64,000 nucleotides of DNA, taken from Pseudocercospora fijiensis CIRAD86 (taxonomy: Eukaryota > Ascomycota > Dothideomycetes > Mycosphaerellales > Mycosphaerellaceae). Positions within the stretch are counted from its first letter, which is position 1. The number at the start of each line of letters is the position of its first letter. Positions 54,376-64,000 of this stretch are shown here, in pieces. The DNA lies in assembly GCF_000340215.1 (NCBI RefSeq), contig NW_006921544.1, forward strand, positions 154,599 to 218,598, in the 5' to 3' direction. A program made the translations under genes and the position numbers. The notes beneath the pieces were generated by a model. The model was not told the origin of the DNA and searched no databases. It saw only the letters and a program-made list of their open reading frames with translations.

Positions 54376-55140
54376 CCTAGGAGTTGAACCTCTTCGTCTT
54401 CATCGGGCGCGCTTCTTCTTGTGCTGGAGGCTCGCAGGGTTCATCGAACCATTTATCACTCTCCGCCGGTAGTATGCCGCCCGTTGTCGGCGGTATCTCG
54501 TTCGAGGTGCCCTCTACTGGCGGAGTTGAGGCCGCCACAGCCACGGTATGCAGGCTTTCTGGAGAGATCATCAGCGTGACAGACTTGAGATATTGCAGTA
54601 GAGACCGGGATGGAGATGTGCGCGCTGTGTCGCTTCGCAGATCTCAGGTTGAAGTGTTACACGCGCTCAGGTGTCGCGCGCTCCAGATCAAAGTGTCGAG
54701 TCACTTCCAGCACTTTCAACAATCCCATTCAATGCCTCGAGGCAGCGGCGGCGGATTGGCCAGAAGCCCTAGTCATTGTATGCTATGAATGACGACGGTG
54801 CGAGCGGTGTCAGTGTCTTGGGAGTATCGGTGTCTCAGCTGAAGTCGGGAATGACAAAGTATGGAAGAGTGACGAAGTGACGGACTACCGTGGGTGCTAC
54901 AGGCGCCTGCCCACGTACATACCCTGCATAGAATGAGCTTGCTCCATCATGGGGATAGGGTTTCGTGGATTCCGGAATCGTGAGACGGAAGTGAAGGTCG
55001 CAGTGTCGAGGAGATTTCCGCATTGCCGTAAGTCTCCAGCCCCCAGGCAACACACGTCAATGACGCACGACATGCCTCGCTGCTTTGTATTCGTAGCTGG
55101 TCTTCTGGCCTGGAGGACCGACTCGGCGGTTGGCGTTGTA
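54376..55140. other. no firm gene
   Basis: A minus frame at 54,571-54,377 is Pro/Glu-rich; CAGGTGTCGCG and GAAGTGTTAC units near 54,640-54,700 repeat weakly. Nothing recognisable. Confidence 0.35.
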
Positions 55141-55147
55141 GTGCATG

Positions 55148-55519
55148 ATGTCAACAACGGACGACATCAGTGCTGAAGTCAACGAGGATCGCTTTCCAAT
55201 CTACCAGCAAGCAGTGATGAGGACGGTGGCGCCAACAATCAAGGATGACGCCGTTGATCTCGCCCAATTCCGAACAGAGGTGGCCGAAAAACTGCCGCAT
55301 AGCACGCCGATCAATCAGGTGGACGAAAAGAACAACACCCTAGTCAGTACCCACGAAAGAAGAGTGAGTCTGCAATTTGGAATCATTGTATGCCGACACT
55401 AACAATTTTCGCTGAAACGACGTTGCAGAGGCGACGACGAGTGGATCAAGGTCAACGGCTCTCTGGTGATGCGTTACAGCCCTCATGCGATATGTCTCCT
55501 CGAAAGGTGAAGTTCGATG
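55148..55519 (+). CDS. hypothetical short gene with one intron
   Basis: ATG at 55,148; exon 1 encodes STTDDISAEVNEDRFPIYQQ, AVMRTVAPTIKDDAVDLAQF and LPHSTPINQVDEKNNTLVST. A GTGAGT at about 55,361-55,366, a CTAACA branch at 55,399-55,404 and TTGCAG at about 55,424-55,429 define a possible intron of about 60 bp. After it the best protein-like frame is DDEWIKVNGSLVMRYSPH to a TGA. Only a slightly shifted donor/acceptor pair joins these two frames, so either the splice sites differ from the obvious ones or a small shift is present. No family recognised, though short DNA-binding folds have similar lengths. Confidence 0.4.
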
Positions 55520-55619
55520 AAGGGTGGGCAGTAGAAATCATGAGCTTGAATTTGGTCCTGAGGCGGAGCCGGGTTGAGCTTCAAATTTCTGCAGCGCCGT
55601 TGATACAAACCTCACCTGA

Positions 55620-55935
55620 ACTCGGGCAATCTTGTTTCCAGCTCAAGAGGGAGCCATGAACGAATGTACCAAGCTTCAGACGTACAGTGGCCCTGGATTC
55701 CAACGATTTGTGCCGACTACCCCCGACAAGGGTGTGGAAACATTCAACGCTGCTCTGAGGAAGTGCTTCGAAAAGTTGAGCCTCGGAGAAGTAGCGCTCT
55801 AGCACGCCGGGTCTGTCGAAGTCAATTGTCTTTCCCACAAGCACACGGAGCCCTTAGTGCTGAAGGAGACGGCCGAGGTCGTCCGAGTCTTGGACAAGAC
55901 CTCCGACCATTTCCGCTCACAGGATGGGGGAAGGA
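55620..55935 (-). pseudogene. unknown coding relic
   Basis: The minus frame reads EMVGGLVQDSDDLGRLLQH, an in-frame TAA at about 55,860, then GLRVLVGKTIDFDRPGVLER, YFSEAQLFEALPQSSVECFH and SRATVRLKLGTFVHGSLLSW. A GGTGAG near 55,615 could be a donor. Good codon use for about 100 codons. No known family. Confidence 0.4.
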
Positions 55936-56103
55936 GATGAGGTCTGCAGTGGCAATAGGTGGACAGGAAGGATTTCAGTCTGTGTTGAGGAATGAGCTTG
56001 GTTTTGTTCCGGTATAGATGTTGTGTAGATTCCGGCATGTTGAACAGCGATTCGTTGAACGCGGGATGAACGTCAAGGGCGTTGGACACCTGCTCCTGGT
56101 GTC

Positions 56104-56616
56104 TCACGCTCGCTGTCCTCGCCTTCTGCGGTCGCCTCTCGCTCCTACATCTTGATCACTTCTGGTGTTGCGAGCCAACGTAACGCCCTCAGTGTCATGG
56201 TCGGCGATGGAGTCGTTCGTACCATCTTGATCGGCTCGGCCGAATAGGTCGTCATCGTCGTTCGGTGGTGGCGGGTTTCGCTCTGAAGACTCGAAGGCTT
56301 GTGGCGCTGCTGGCGCTGCTGGCGCTGCTGGAGCTGCTGGTAGTGCCTCTGCGAGTGATGCGCTCGGAGAGTGGCTGGCGGAGGCATCGATCGCACTGTC
56401 GCGAGGACTCGAGTCTGCAGGTGCTGCTGGAGGTTGCTGAAGTTGGTGGGCATCTGGCGTGATGATCTTGGCACGACAGTTTGGCAAAGCTCGATGCGCA
56501 TCCGATGCCATTGCTTGTCCTGGTTCAGCATGTGGAGGTATCCCTTCCGGCCTTCCGTGGCAGCTTGGAGCGAGAGATCGTGAAGAACGCGCAAGCACAA
56601 TGAGAACACGAAGCAT
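56104..56616 (-). CDS. Ala/Pro-rich low-complexity protein, up to 170 aa
   Basis: The minus frame from about 56,450 to 56,104 is the more natural one: Ser/Ala/Pro-rich, AAPAAPAAPAAPQAF from a GCTGCTGGC repeat at 56,301-56,340, then NDDDDLFGRADQDGTNDSIA and an Arg-rich end. The sister minus frame upstream reads LQAATEGRKGYLHMLNQDKQ and WHRMRIELCQTV, so the gene probably changes frame (intron or shift) near 56,460. No family. Confidence 0.3.
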   Translation of the reverse strand: MLRVLIVLARSSRSLAPSCHGRPEGIPPHAEPGQAMASDAHRALPNCRAKIITPDAHQLQQPPAAPADSSPRDSAIDASASHSPSASLAEALPAAPAAPAAPAAPQAFESSERNPPPPNDDDDLFGRADQDGTNDSIADHDTEGVTLARNTRSDQDVGARGDRRRRGQRA

Positions 56617-57240
56617 CCCTTCCCAACTACTTCCAACTCTTGTCAGTCCGGTTCGTGCTGCGCGCGCACATTGTGATGATCGTCATCGTGGTCTGCTTCG
56701 TGTATGGTCTTTCGCCGGTGATGCATGAAGATCGCGACGAGCGAGCTCGGTCGGGAGCAACGTGTGTGCAGATTTCGATGTTGCAGGGTGAGTTGACCGT
56801 AGGCGAAGCGAAGCGACTGGATTGGGAGATTGATGAGTGGACACCGATTTCACGAAACAGCCAAATTCAGGAGTTCACATAGTGTTGGTATTGTGGTATG
56901 ATTGTGGTATGGTATTCAGAGAGACGCGCGCAGATCTTCGGGATTTCCACTGCGGGCTTTGAGATCGCGACTACGGTCACGTGCTAGAATAAGCTTCAGA
57001 TCGCGGCCCGCTCTCAAGTCCAAAAGCACGACGAGATACAAGGGAGAAACATTCTGTTCGCATGCGCATAGACCGATGAAACATCCGACGACTGACTGGA
57101 CGTGCGATCTCGCAGATCTCAACATCTCGCTCTCGCGCTCGAAGACCCCAGATCTTTAAGATCACCCTGACAGGGCCCACACTCCGAACGCAAGATCTTC
57201 CTTCCTACGTCGATGACCCTCGGCTTCAGCATCAAGAACG
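56617..57240. other. no gene recognised
   Basis: Ordinary composition, no sustained protein-like frame. GATCGCG-rich text near 56,960-57,010 only. Confidence 0.35.
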
Positions 57241-57869
57241 CACGAGTTTGAAGCAAGAGAATTTGGATATCGTGACAAGCTTCGCCACGAAGTGTGAAGA
57301 CAGCGGATATGAATCCGAAGGCGTGGCCAACGAAGCTGTTGAGGACAAGACCAAGAAAAGGGCAAGGGGTTACAACACCGAAACCACCTCCACAGCCGGC
57401 GCCAGCGGAGAACCCAACCAAGCGAGATCGGAGCGACATGGAATCGGCGAGAGACCGCATATCTGAGCAAGCGTAAGAGCAGGAATTGATGGGCGCCAAG
57501 GAGCATCTGGAAGAGGGTTCCGTGTCACACTGGATGCGTGCCAGCAAGGCATGTCCAGCGGACCGTGAGATTCGCGACGACCGACACCACATCAGCAAGC
57601 GGTTCCACATGCCCACCTTCAAAAAACCTTCGAGCCATCCAGCAATTCCACGAAAGTTCTTTGGGAAGGCATTCAATGCACCAATCGGACGCTCGAGTTG
57701 ATCATGCGCAACAACCCAGATTGGCCTGAGATTGCGGCTGACATAGTGCGCTACCCACGCAATTGTCGCGCCTGTCGAGCAGCGAATCCTTCTCGGTTGC
57801 AGAGAGCATGCACAGTCGGCATTGCCAACGCCTCCGCAATGCTGCATGCACATCACCATGGACTGCATC
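57240..57869 (+). pseudogene. unknown coding relic, plus strand
   Basis: The first frame reads KQENLDIVTSFATKCEDSGY, then a Lys/Glu-rich part to a TGA at 57,464. The second, from about 57,690, reads LELIMRNNPDWPEIAADIVR, YPRNCRACRAANPSRLQRAC and ANASAMLHAHHHGLHH to a TGA. CxxC...C and a His-rich end might bind metal. The long opposite-strand frame (57,910-57,119) is Arg/Ser-rich and less credible. No family. Confidence 0.35.
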
Positions 57870-58549
57870 ATTGATCTCCTACCCTCTACGGACGAGCACA
57901 TTGGTAACAAGAATGTCTACCGCGAGATCTCGACGGTGACCGATGGCCTTACTGGTACTCCTGCTGTGACTTCTTGCGACATTCGTGGTCAGAGAAGTGG
58001 ATGTCGCGCTGCAATCCCACGAGATTGGTGACTTCTGCTATGCGGAGGTTATTGGCCGGATGAATGACGGGCTTTAATGACCTTAACCTCGAGTCTCCCG
58101 GAGAAGCCTCGTTGAGGAGGCGATGAGCTGCCGGCGCACTGCTAGGACAAACACTGTAGCGAGGCGAAGGTTTGAGAACTTTTGGGTGAAGCAGAGCAGT
58201 TTGAGATGAGCGATAGGTGGTAGCTGTTCCAGGTGCTTCGTTTTCTCGAATTTGCCTCAGGCTCGCTTCTGTTCGCTCGAACTCACAGCTGCTTTCGTAA
58301 ACAGCACCGCGCAACCGACCGCCGGCACCAGGCGGACCGGATACGCTGACCACAGCGGAATGGGGAGCCACTTGGGTAAATGCTAGCTTAACAGGTGAAA
58401 TCTCCGCTTCAGCACGAAGTCGTTCACTGTGGGTGAAACCAGCGATCCTTCTTTTTGTTCTTGACCTGTTTCTTCTACTGATTTTCGCGCTTTTCGGGTG
58501 CCAGGTGTCGCATTTCATCTGGCCTGGCAAGTTGTGCCTCGAACGTGAC
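57870..58549. other. no firm gene; single palindromic repeat
   Basis: A minus frame of 200 codons has no domain features. GGTGCCAGGTGTCG at about 58,498-58,511 is one more copy of the dispersed palindrome, near the MULE insertion point. Confidence 0.4.
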
Positions 58550-58558
58550 ACCCGACAC
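58550..58558. repeat. MULE target-site duplication, left
   Basis: ACCCGACAC, identical to 61995-62003. Nine bases is the Mutator length. Confidence 0.94.
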
Positions 58559-58606
58559 CCCTCTCACTAAATCAGATTTATATCGCCTTATATCAGATTC
58601 ACGGAT
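58559..58606 (+). repeat. MULE left terminal inverted repeat
   Basis: 48 bp, reverse complement of 61947-61994 with one C/T difference near its inner end (CpA against TpA). Confidence 0.95.
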
Positions 58607-59499
58607 ATTACCGGTTCCTTACCTAATCCTGCCACCTGCGATCGCTAAGTATGCGATACGCTAACAATAATATCGCGCGCGCAATCACATAGTACTGCAG
58701 CGGTAGATAAATAGATTCTAAGCCGATTCTAGTAGTAAGAAGTGAATATAGACCTAGGAATAGATTGAATACTGCAGTAGATTATATAAATAGCAACTGA
58801 TTACAATATTGGTAAGCTCTGCTAGCATTTCGGGCCTACGTAATATAGGAAGGGTCGTAACTAGTAGGCTAGCTATTCGCTAGTAAGTAATTATAGAATA
58901 CCCCTTTACCGTAGTAGCTCTAAGGGTTAGGTAGCTGTCCGCTAAGCCTTCTATAGACATAGTAGTAACTATAGACCTTACTGCCCTAGACCTAGCTATA
59001 GTAGAAGTGCTAGTTTACTATATACTACTAGCTCGAAGTAAAGTATTACTATTATTGTTAATTGCTTAGTAGCGGTATCTATTAGCTTCCTATCGGTAGT
59101 AGTAGCGGAAGCATAGATCTAGGTAGTAGTAGCGGAAGCATAGATCTAGGTAGTAGTAGTAGTAGCGGCGGCTACTAAGGAGGCTGCTACTAAACAGGTG
59201 TTTCTAACGGTATAGGCAGACCTATAGAAGCCGGAGCCGTAGATAAAGGTCTAGCGGCTTCTATAGACCGTAGCGGCTTCTATAGACAAGGAAAGTCCTC
59301 GCTATAGCACTTAGCAGTGTAGCTACCCTTATTCTTATAGCCGTAATTGCCTTAGTAGGTTGTCTTATAGCGGCACCTCTTCCTTCTAGAAGCCTATAAC
59401 CTTAGTAGTGCTATTAGAGGTGCTATACGGCTAGGCTCGGTATTGCGAATAGCTTCTTGCTAGTTAATAATCGTTAGTGTCTTATAACTAGGTAGTAGA

Positions 59500-61800
59500 G
59501 TGGCTCTATTGCTAGGGTCTATACGTTTAGGTCTAGTTGCCTACCTTCTCGTACCGCCGAGACTGTTGCTATTACGTACCTTCTTGCTTACCTTCTCGAG
59601 TCGCTTCTATCGTCGTTTAAGAGGGTTAAGCTTACGGTCTTCGGACTCTTCTATAGCTATAGAAGTGCCCCCTAGTATAAACTAGTACTTGTTAAACAGG
59701 CGTACCTATAGAACGTAACGACCCTTACTAGCAAGAAGAGGTCGCTACTAGTAGCGGCAAGGCACGCTATAGACCTTCCGGAAGCGACCTAAGTATAGCT
59801 TCGGTTAGAAATTAACGTCTTCCTTTATCTTCTAAAGCTCGGCCGTAGCGAGGTTACGTTATTGCTCTACTAGCTTAAGACCGTATATAGATACGAGGCG
59901 GACAACCTTGTTATAATAATCGCTATTAATATAGCGAGAACAGCCTATATTAGTCTCCTTGCCTAGCCTAGCAATATAACGGTTAATCTAGTAATCAAAA
60001 TAGCCGTCGAGTCGGTCTAAGAACGTTAAGATATCGTTCTTCGAGGTAGTAAGGAAGGACTTTAGTAACGCGTAGACGCTCTTAACTAGTAAGGTTGTTA
60101 TATTACTAAAGTAGCGAGTCTTATCTGTCTAGTATTTAACACACTTCTTCTTATACGGCTACTATTAATCGTCGAGATAATCGGCTATAATATACTACTT
60201 GTCGGCGTTAACTAAGTGCAGGTCTTCTTATTTAAGTGCTTCCGGAATAGGCTCGCCTTTGCCGAGTGAGATAACAACGCCTTTGTAGTACTTAAATTAG
60301 TCTTTAGTCTCGGCTTCTACGGCCTTGTCGAAGACCTTTATAAAGAACTCGGTCTTAGCAGTCGGCTCTAGTCGCTTAGTAGACTAGTTTATATAGGTGC
60401 CAATATAATACTTAGCATTAGTAAGAACAGCGCTTCTTATATACTAGCGATAGCATATGCTTAGAAGCTTAGGAAATATACGCTATATAGCGTTAATAAG
60501 GGCTCTATTTCGGTCGTATAGGAAGACTCGCATTTCCGAGCAGTTGTAGTCTTTAAACAGCTTCTTAAGGCACTTTAGTGCTATTATATAGTTGCCTTGC
60601 TTCTACCTATTTATTAGCATTATTGCTAGAGGCATAACCTAGTTGAACTAGTTTAACTAGGCTATTATAAACAGTAGCAAATCGTAGTCGTTTGTCTTAT
60701 AGGTGCAGTCTCTAAGCAGGACGTTAGGACTATGCTTATAGTACTTAATTATCTTCGGATAAGCGAAGAATATCTACTTAAGGCGCGAGTCGTCGTCGCT
60801 GTCTTCCGCTTCGTTACTATTGTCCTTAGGCTCCGGCTCTAATCTAGTAAATTTAGCTAATTCTTCTATAGTAAAGTCGAAGTTAGACTTAAACTAGTAA
60901 CCTTAATCTTTAAGCTGTTATAACGACCTCTCGATAGCCGTCTTACTATCTAATTTAATACGTTTAGCCTTGCTCTAGGCATTCGATATATTAGTCGCTA
61001 ATAGTAGAACGAAATAAGGGTCGTCGCTATTATAGAAGGTCGCTTTTGCCTACGCTCGAATAGCCTTAATAATAAGACCGCCCTTAGCTTTTAAACTAAC
61101 TATAAACTTTACTAACTTCGAGTAATAGCAACGCCGGCGGTAGTTAGCGAGGCAGATTGGCGCTAAGGCAGGATAATTATAGTCTTCTTTATTCTACTAT
61201 AGAGTCTACGAGCTAGTCGGCTTATTATAATTATTAGCGAAGGCCTAGCAATTAAACCTATAACCTATCTTCTTTGTTCGAGCGCCCTTCCGCCTTACCT
61301 TACTAGTAGTAATACGCGCCTTCTTCGCTTCTTCCGCCTGCGCTAGTATCTTCTTAGTACTATATTTAGCGTACCTAAAGAAGAGATATACTACTTTATT
61401 ATTCGCCTTCCGATAGCTAGTCTTATTTAGCTTAAACCTATACTCTAAACTAAAGACCTATATATATTCTTCTAGCTTCTCGAAGGACTTAAACGACTAA
61501 CTCTACGGCGCCGCTATACGGTTAAACTGCTCTAGTATAGGTACTAAATCGTCGTCCGAGTCGCTCTAATAATTGCTATCTCTACTACCTTCGTTTCCGC
61601 TGCCCTTATTTCCCTTATTTCTACTACCTTCGTTTCCGCCGCCCTTACCTCTCTCGTTTCTACTACCTTCGCTTCTACTATCCTCGAATTCCGGCGATAA
61701 GAGCGGCGATAATAGCGGCGACAATAAGGACGGCGGCGGCGGTAGACTAGGGTCTAGACTAGCGAGAAGGTCTCTTATAAACTCGTCGTCGGTTTAAGCT
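59500..61800 (-). pseudogene. MULE transposase
   Basis: The RIP-damaged minus frame has the zinc-binding N-terminus typical of FAR1/Hop-type MULEs near 61,130-61,290 (KARTKKIGYRFNC, ALAPICLANYRRRC). A Ser/Asp region follows near 60,800-60,860. The core is NVLLRDCTYKTNDYDLLL near 60,670-60,730, the former DxTYKTN motif with the first catalytic Asp, then RVFLYDRNRALINAI near 60,491-60,537, the TDR.xAL.NAI motif. ICYRWY-like text with W turned to a stop follows. A Gly/Ser/Asp low-complexity stretch at 61,570-61,740 forms the N-terminal part. Non-functional because of many TAG/TAA codons. Confidence 0.9.
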
Positions 61801-61946
61801 ATTAGCGCTATATAATAGGGGCGATAGTAAGGTAGTCTATACGGATTATTCTATAGGCAATATTCTACGGTTCGAATAAGAGTAACGCGACGCGACAATT
61901 ACTAATAACTAACTAAGAAACGCGGCGCCTAGCTGCTTACGGCAGA

Positions 61947-61994
61947 ATCCGTAAATCTGATATAAGGCGATATAAATCTGATTTAGTGAGAGGG
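61947..61994 (-). repeat. MULE right terminal inverted repeat
   Basis: Mirror of 58559-58606, ending GTGAGAGGG. Confidence 0.95.
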
Positions 61995-62003
61995 ACCCGA
62001 CAC
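61995..62003. repeat. MULE target-site duplication, right
   Basis: ACCCGACAC, identical to 58550-58558; it overlaps the first palindrome of the next cluster. Confidence 0.94.
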
Positions 62004-62125
62004 CAGGTGCGACAAGCAGCACCTAGTGTCGGGCCGATTCAGCCGAGCACCAGGTGTCGCAGCTGAGCCGATGAGCCGGGCACCAGGTGTCGAGCTTGGC
62101 AGCTTGGCAGCTCAGCACTAGGTCT
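61999..62125. repeat. cluster of four to five palindromic repeats
   Basis: GACACCAGGTGCG at 61,999, GCACCTAGTGTCGG at about 62,020, GCACCAGGTGTCGCAG at about 62,047, GCACCAGGTGTCGAGC at about 62,080 and a decayed CAGCACTAGGTC at about 62,113. Spacing is about 25-33 bp. CAGCTGAGCCGATGAGCC-like spacers. Confidence 0.88.
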
Positions 62126-63140
62126 TTGGGAATTCTGAATCTGCGCGACCTACGATACGCCGCGCCTACAACTTCATGTATTCAATCAAAGACCCGCGCG
62201 TCGAACGTCCGAGACAATTCGCAACTTGTGCTTGAAGAAAGTGCGGCAAAGCTGCTACGCTGCTGGGTTTGGGAGACATAGTCGCGTCATGATCGATTCG
62301 ACCCACTTCGAGGCCTGGGCGCGAACTTGTAGTGTCGATGCAGTGCGGTTTCCCGAAGTGGGAGCTGAATGACTGAACAGGTCGGCCCGTTCGCAGGCCC
62401 AATTTGACTGTACAGGTGGGTTCAGGCCGCTGCACAACAAGTCTCTCACGCCTGAAGCTGCAACTGCTGCACTCCCTCTTCCGGACGTCCGGACTTCGTG
62501 CAGACAGTTCCTCCTTCCAATCCATTAGGCAGGCACATCAACTTTTCCAACACAATTCAACACGTTTACCACGCTCCTTGATAGTCCGTCCCTTCGAGCG
62601 CTGCGTAGCCAGCAATTGTCACCAAATTTTGCAGCGCCGCCAATATTGTCGCCGACGCCCCGGGGCTTCCAGCAAGTGCTGGCTCGAGTCTGTGCAATAC
62701 AACACAACAACAACGCGTCCGCTGCCCCCCACGCGTCCCGAAACTCAGTGCAAAGCCGATACAGCGCTGGTCTCTTCTGTTCTCGTCGTCTACAGCAGTA
62801 ATGGCGCCCCCCGCTTCCCGCCCTCCCATGAGAAACATTCCCAAATGGAAGAACAAAGAGAACTACCCATCATCTTCGTATGCTTGAGCCTGCTAAGGCC
62901 AATACAGGTGAGTCACTAGAACACTTCGAGGACGCCGGGGTGAATGGGATGCAAAGGAAGCATGCACCTGGATCTTTGCCAGCTGTGTTTCCGAGATCCA
63001 GTAGTCACTGCTTGGACTCAATACTGCTCAGGAGGTGTAGGCCTACCTGAAGAAGGAAATACACCAGCGATAGTGGGTGCGACTGAATTCATACTGTTCT
63101 AGGAGTACATCACCCTTTGGTATGAAGGTAAGTATCGTAG
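62126..63140. other. no gene recognised
   Basis: Ordinary composition. A plus frame of 171 codons (62,404-62,919) is Arg/Ser/Leu-rich without domain features. A GTGAGT at 62,910 follows CTAAGGCCAATACAG and could be a splice donor of an unseen gene. Confidence 0.35.
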
Positions 63141-63162
63141 CGCGTACCGCAAATGCACTCGC

Positions 63163-63729
63163 ATGTCGAAGACGGCAAAGGCTGTTCGTCAGCGGAAGTG
63201 CCTAGGAATGGCGAAGAAGGTCGTCCCAGCAAGCTCCTCGAGTTGTGGAAGGTGCCTAGAGCGAGTGCAAGATACACGTCAGAGTTCTGCCTCGGGTTGG
63301 GTAAACGCATCGGCGCGGCGAGGATTCAAGAATCAAAAAGGCCTTCCCTCAAAAAACACAGCTCGGCCTCTGATGGGTAGAAATCAAAAAGACAAGTCAC
63401 GTGCCGCGAGCATCAGAAAGCACTATGACGTGCTCGGCGCAGAAATCACGGTGGCGACAATCCACGGTTGCGACGACAATCACGGCGGCGACAATCACGA
63501 TCACGGCGGCGAACTGCCTCAACAGCTCAGAGCCATGCGACATTTCGCACTCTTCGCTATACCTTTCCTTGTCGTCTCGGTCGTTGCTCGGTTCCATTGG
63601 ATGCTTGGTTTCACACAACACGCCGACATAATGGTGTCGAGTCAGCATCTGTGGCGGCGGCGGAGATCCATCAGGTCGGAGACCACTCAAGAAGCCGCTT
63701 CCTGCCCAAAAACAACTCGACTTGGTTAG
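63163..63729 (+). CDS. hypothetical ORF, weak Zn-cluster resemblance
   Basis: An open plus frame of 188 codons from ATG. The N-terminus reads AVRQRKCLGMAKKVVPASSS then CGRCLERVQDT, which recalls the second half of a fungal Zn2Cys6 cluster (KC...C..C), but the first C..C pair is missing. Residues 98-118 are Asp/His/Gly-rich from a GACAATCACGGCGGC repeat. A hydrophobic FALFAIPFLVVSVVARFHW follows. The mixture makes a real transcription factor unlikely. Possibly a composite relic. Confidence 0.25.
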   Translation: MSKTAKAVRQRKCLGMAKKVVPASSSSCGRCLERVQDTRQSSASGWVNASARRGFKNQKGLPSKNTARPLMGRNQKDKSRAASIRKHYDVLGAEITVATIHGCDDNHGGDNHDHGGELPQQLRAMRHFALFAIPFLVVSVVARFHWMLGFTQHADIMVSSQHLWRRRRSIRSETTQEAASCPKTTRLG

Positions 63730-64000
63730 CAGGTGCAGCGCTTGCAAGAAGTGGGTGCCCGTTGATGAGTACAACGATAACAGCAAGTGTCAAGGCATTT
63801 ATCGCGAGCACAGGACAGCGACTATCGGAGCAGGAAGCGGTCGCGAAGGTGCCGGTTGACCCAAGTTGAAGCACAAGAATGCCCTTACTCCCAAAGCAAT
63901 GCAGGAGCTCCCACGCCTTGGTCCAGACGAAGACATACATGTTCCACTCGGCCAGCAAGAGCGTCAGGCAGAAGCGCCACTCCAGAAGAGCAAGCAGCAT
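63730..64000 (+). other. coding-like sequence at the window end
   Basis: The plus strand reads SVKAFIASTGQRLSEQEAVA then, in another frame after about 63,868, KNALTPKAMQELPRLGPDED and IHVPLGQQERQAEAPLQKSK, still open at the edge. It may be a real gene that continues beyond the window. The opposite minus frame of 109 codons is also open but less natural. Confidence 0.3.

Larger units (their letters stand above)
58559..61994 (-). mobile_element. Mutator-like element (MULE, Hop-like), RIP-mutated
   Basis: A complete 3,436-bp DNA transposon. Its 48-bp terminal inverted repeats (58559-58606 and 61947-61994, starting CCCTCTCACTAAATC) differ at a single C/T, and a perfect 9-bp target duplication flanks it. 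The transposase lies on the minus strand. RIP damage is heavy from about 58,830 to 61,900 but light in the first 270 bp, and the flanks outside the repeats are untouched. A 31-bp duplication (GCGGAAGCATAGATCTAGGT) lies near 59,105-59,155. The insertion split a cluster of the GACACCAGGTGTC palindrome. Confidence 0.95.

Noticed and set aside
57119..57910. Minus-strand frame of 263 codons
   Set aside because: Rich in Cys, Arg and Ser with no domain; the plus strand has more natural protein text over the same bases.
61573..61797. Leu/Pro-rich hydrophobic plus-strand frame resembling a membrane protein
   Set aside because: It is antisense to the low-complexity N-terminal region of the MULE transposase.
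63163..63260. Zn2Cys6 transcription factor
   Set aside because: Only the C..C half is present and the first C..C pair and spacing are missing.

Overview
The window looks like a gene-poor, repeat-rich piece of a filamentous ascomycete (Pezizomycotina) chromosome, possibly a dothideomycete; the species cannot be fixed from the sequence. Two things point there. Large blocks carry an extreme RIP (repeat-induced point mutation) signature, with CpA and TpG almost wholly replaced by TpA while CpG is kept. The few plausible introns are 55-60 bp with GT, CTAAC and AG signals.

Region 1 (1-27,450) is a nested pile of RIP-killed transposons. A Ty3/gypsy element (A) occupies 1-6,329 on the minus strand. 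A second Ty3/gypsy element (B, 6,953-13,501, plus) sits inside a pogo/Fot1-like DNA transposon whose halves lie at 6,330-6,952 and 13,502-15,476 (minus). A Ty1/copia element (15,477-25,084, plus) cut the 5' end of that transposon, and a Tad-type LINE (20,125-25,004, minus, 15-bp target duplication) then landed in the copia right LTR. A second pogo 5' fragment (25,626-26,075) and a RIP-mutated 187-208-bp satellite (26,395-27,450) close the block.

Region 2 (27,450-58,550) has ordinary composition, with no RIP, but few convincing genes. The best is a 543-codon minus-strand ORF (28,368-29,999) with a 7 x 17-bp repeat touching its start codon and a 70-bp repeat downstream. A spliced minus-strand gene is likely at 31,678-32,310. 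The rest is mainly gene relics (a DEAH helicase piece, an SNF2 C-terminus, a coiled-coil/membrane gene, a MARVEL-like membrane gene, and three GC3-rich coding islands of unknown origin) mixed with many minisatellites. A clean 524-bp hAT-type MITE with 8-bp target duplications splits one relic. A 264-bp in-frame tandem duplication is almost perfect.

Region 3 (58,559-61,994) is a complete, RIP-mutated Mutator-like element (MULE) with 48-bp terminal inverted repeats and a perfect 9-bp target duplication, inserted in a cluster of a short palindromic repeat (GACACCAGGTGTC type). Region 4 (62,000-64,000) is normal sequence with no recognised gene.

I found no CRISPR, tRNA, rRNA, secondary-metabolite cluster or Starship captain gene. 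The most unusual signals are the strand-asymmetric CpA loss confined to the LINE, the dispersed 13-bp palindrome clusters, the GC3-rich coding islands split by a MITE, and the sharp limit of RIP to long repeats.
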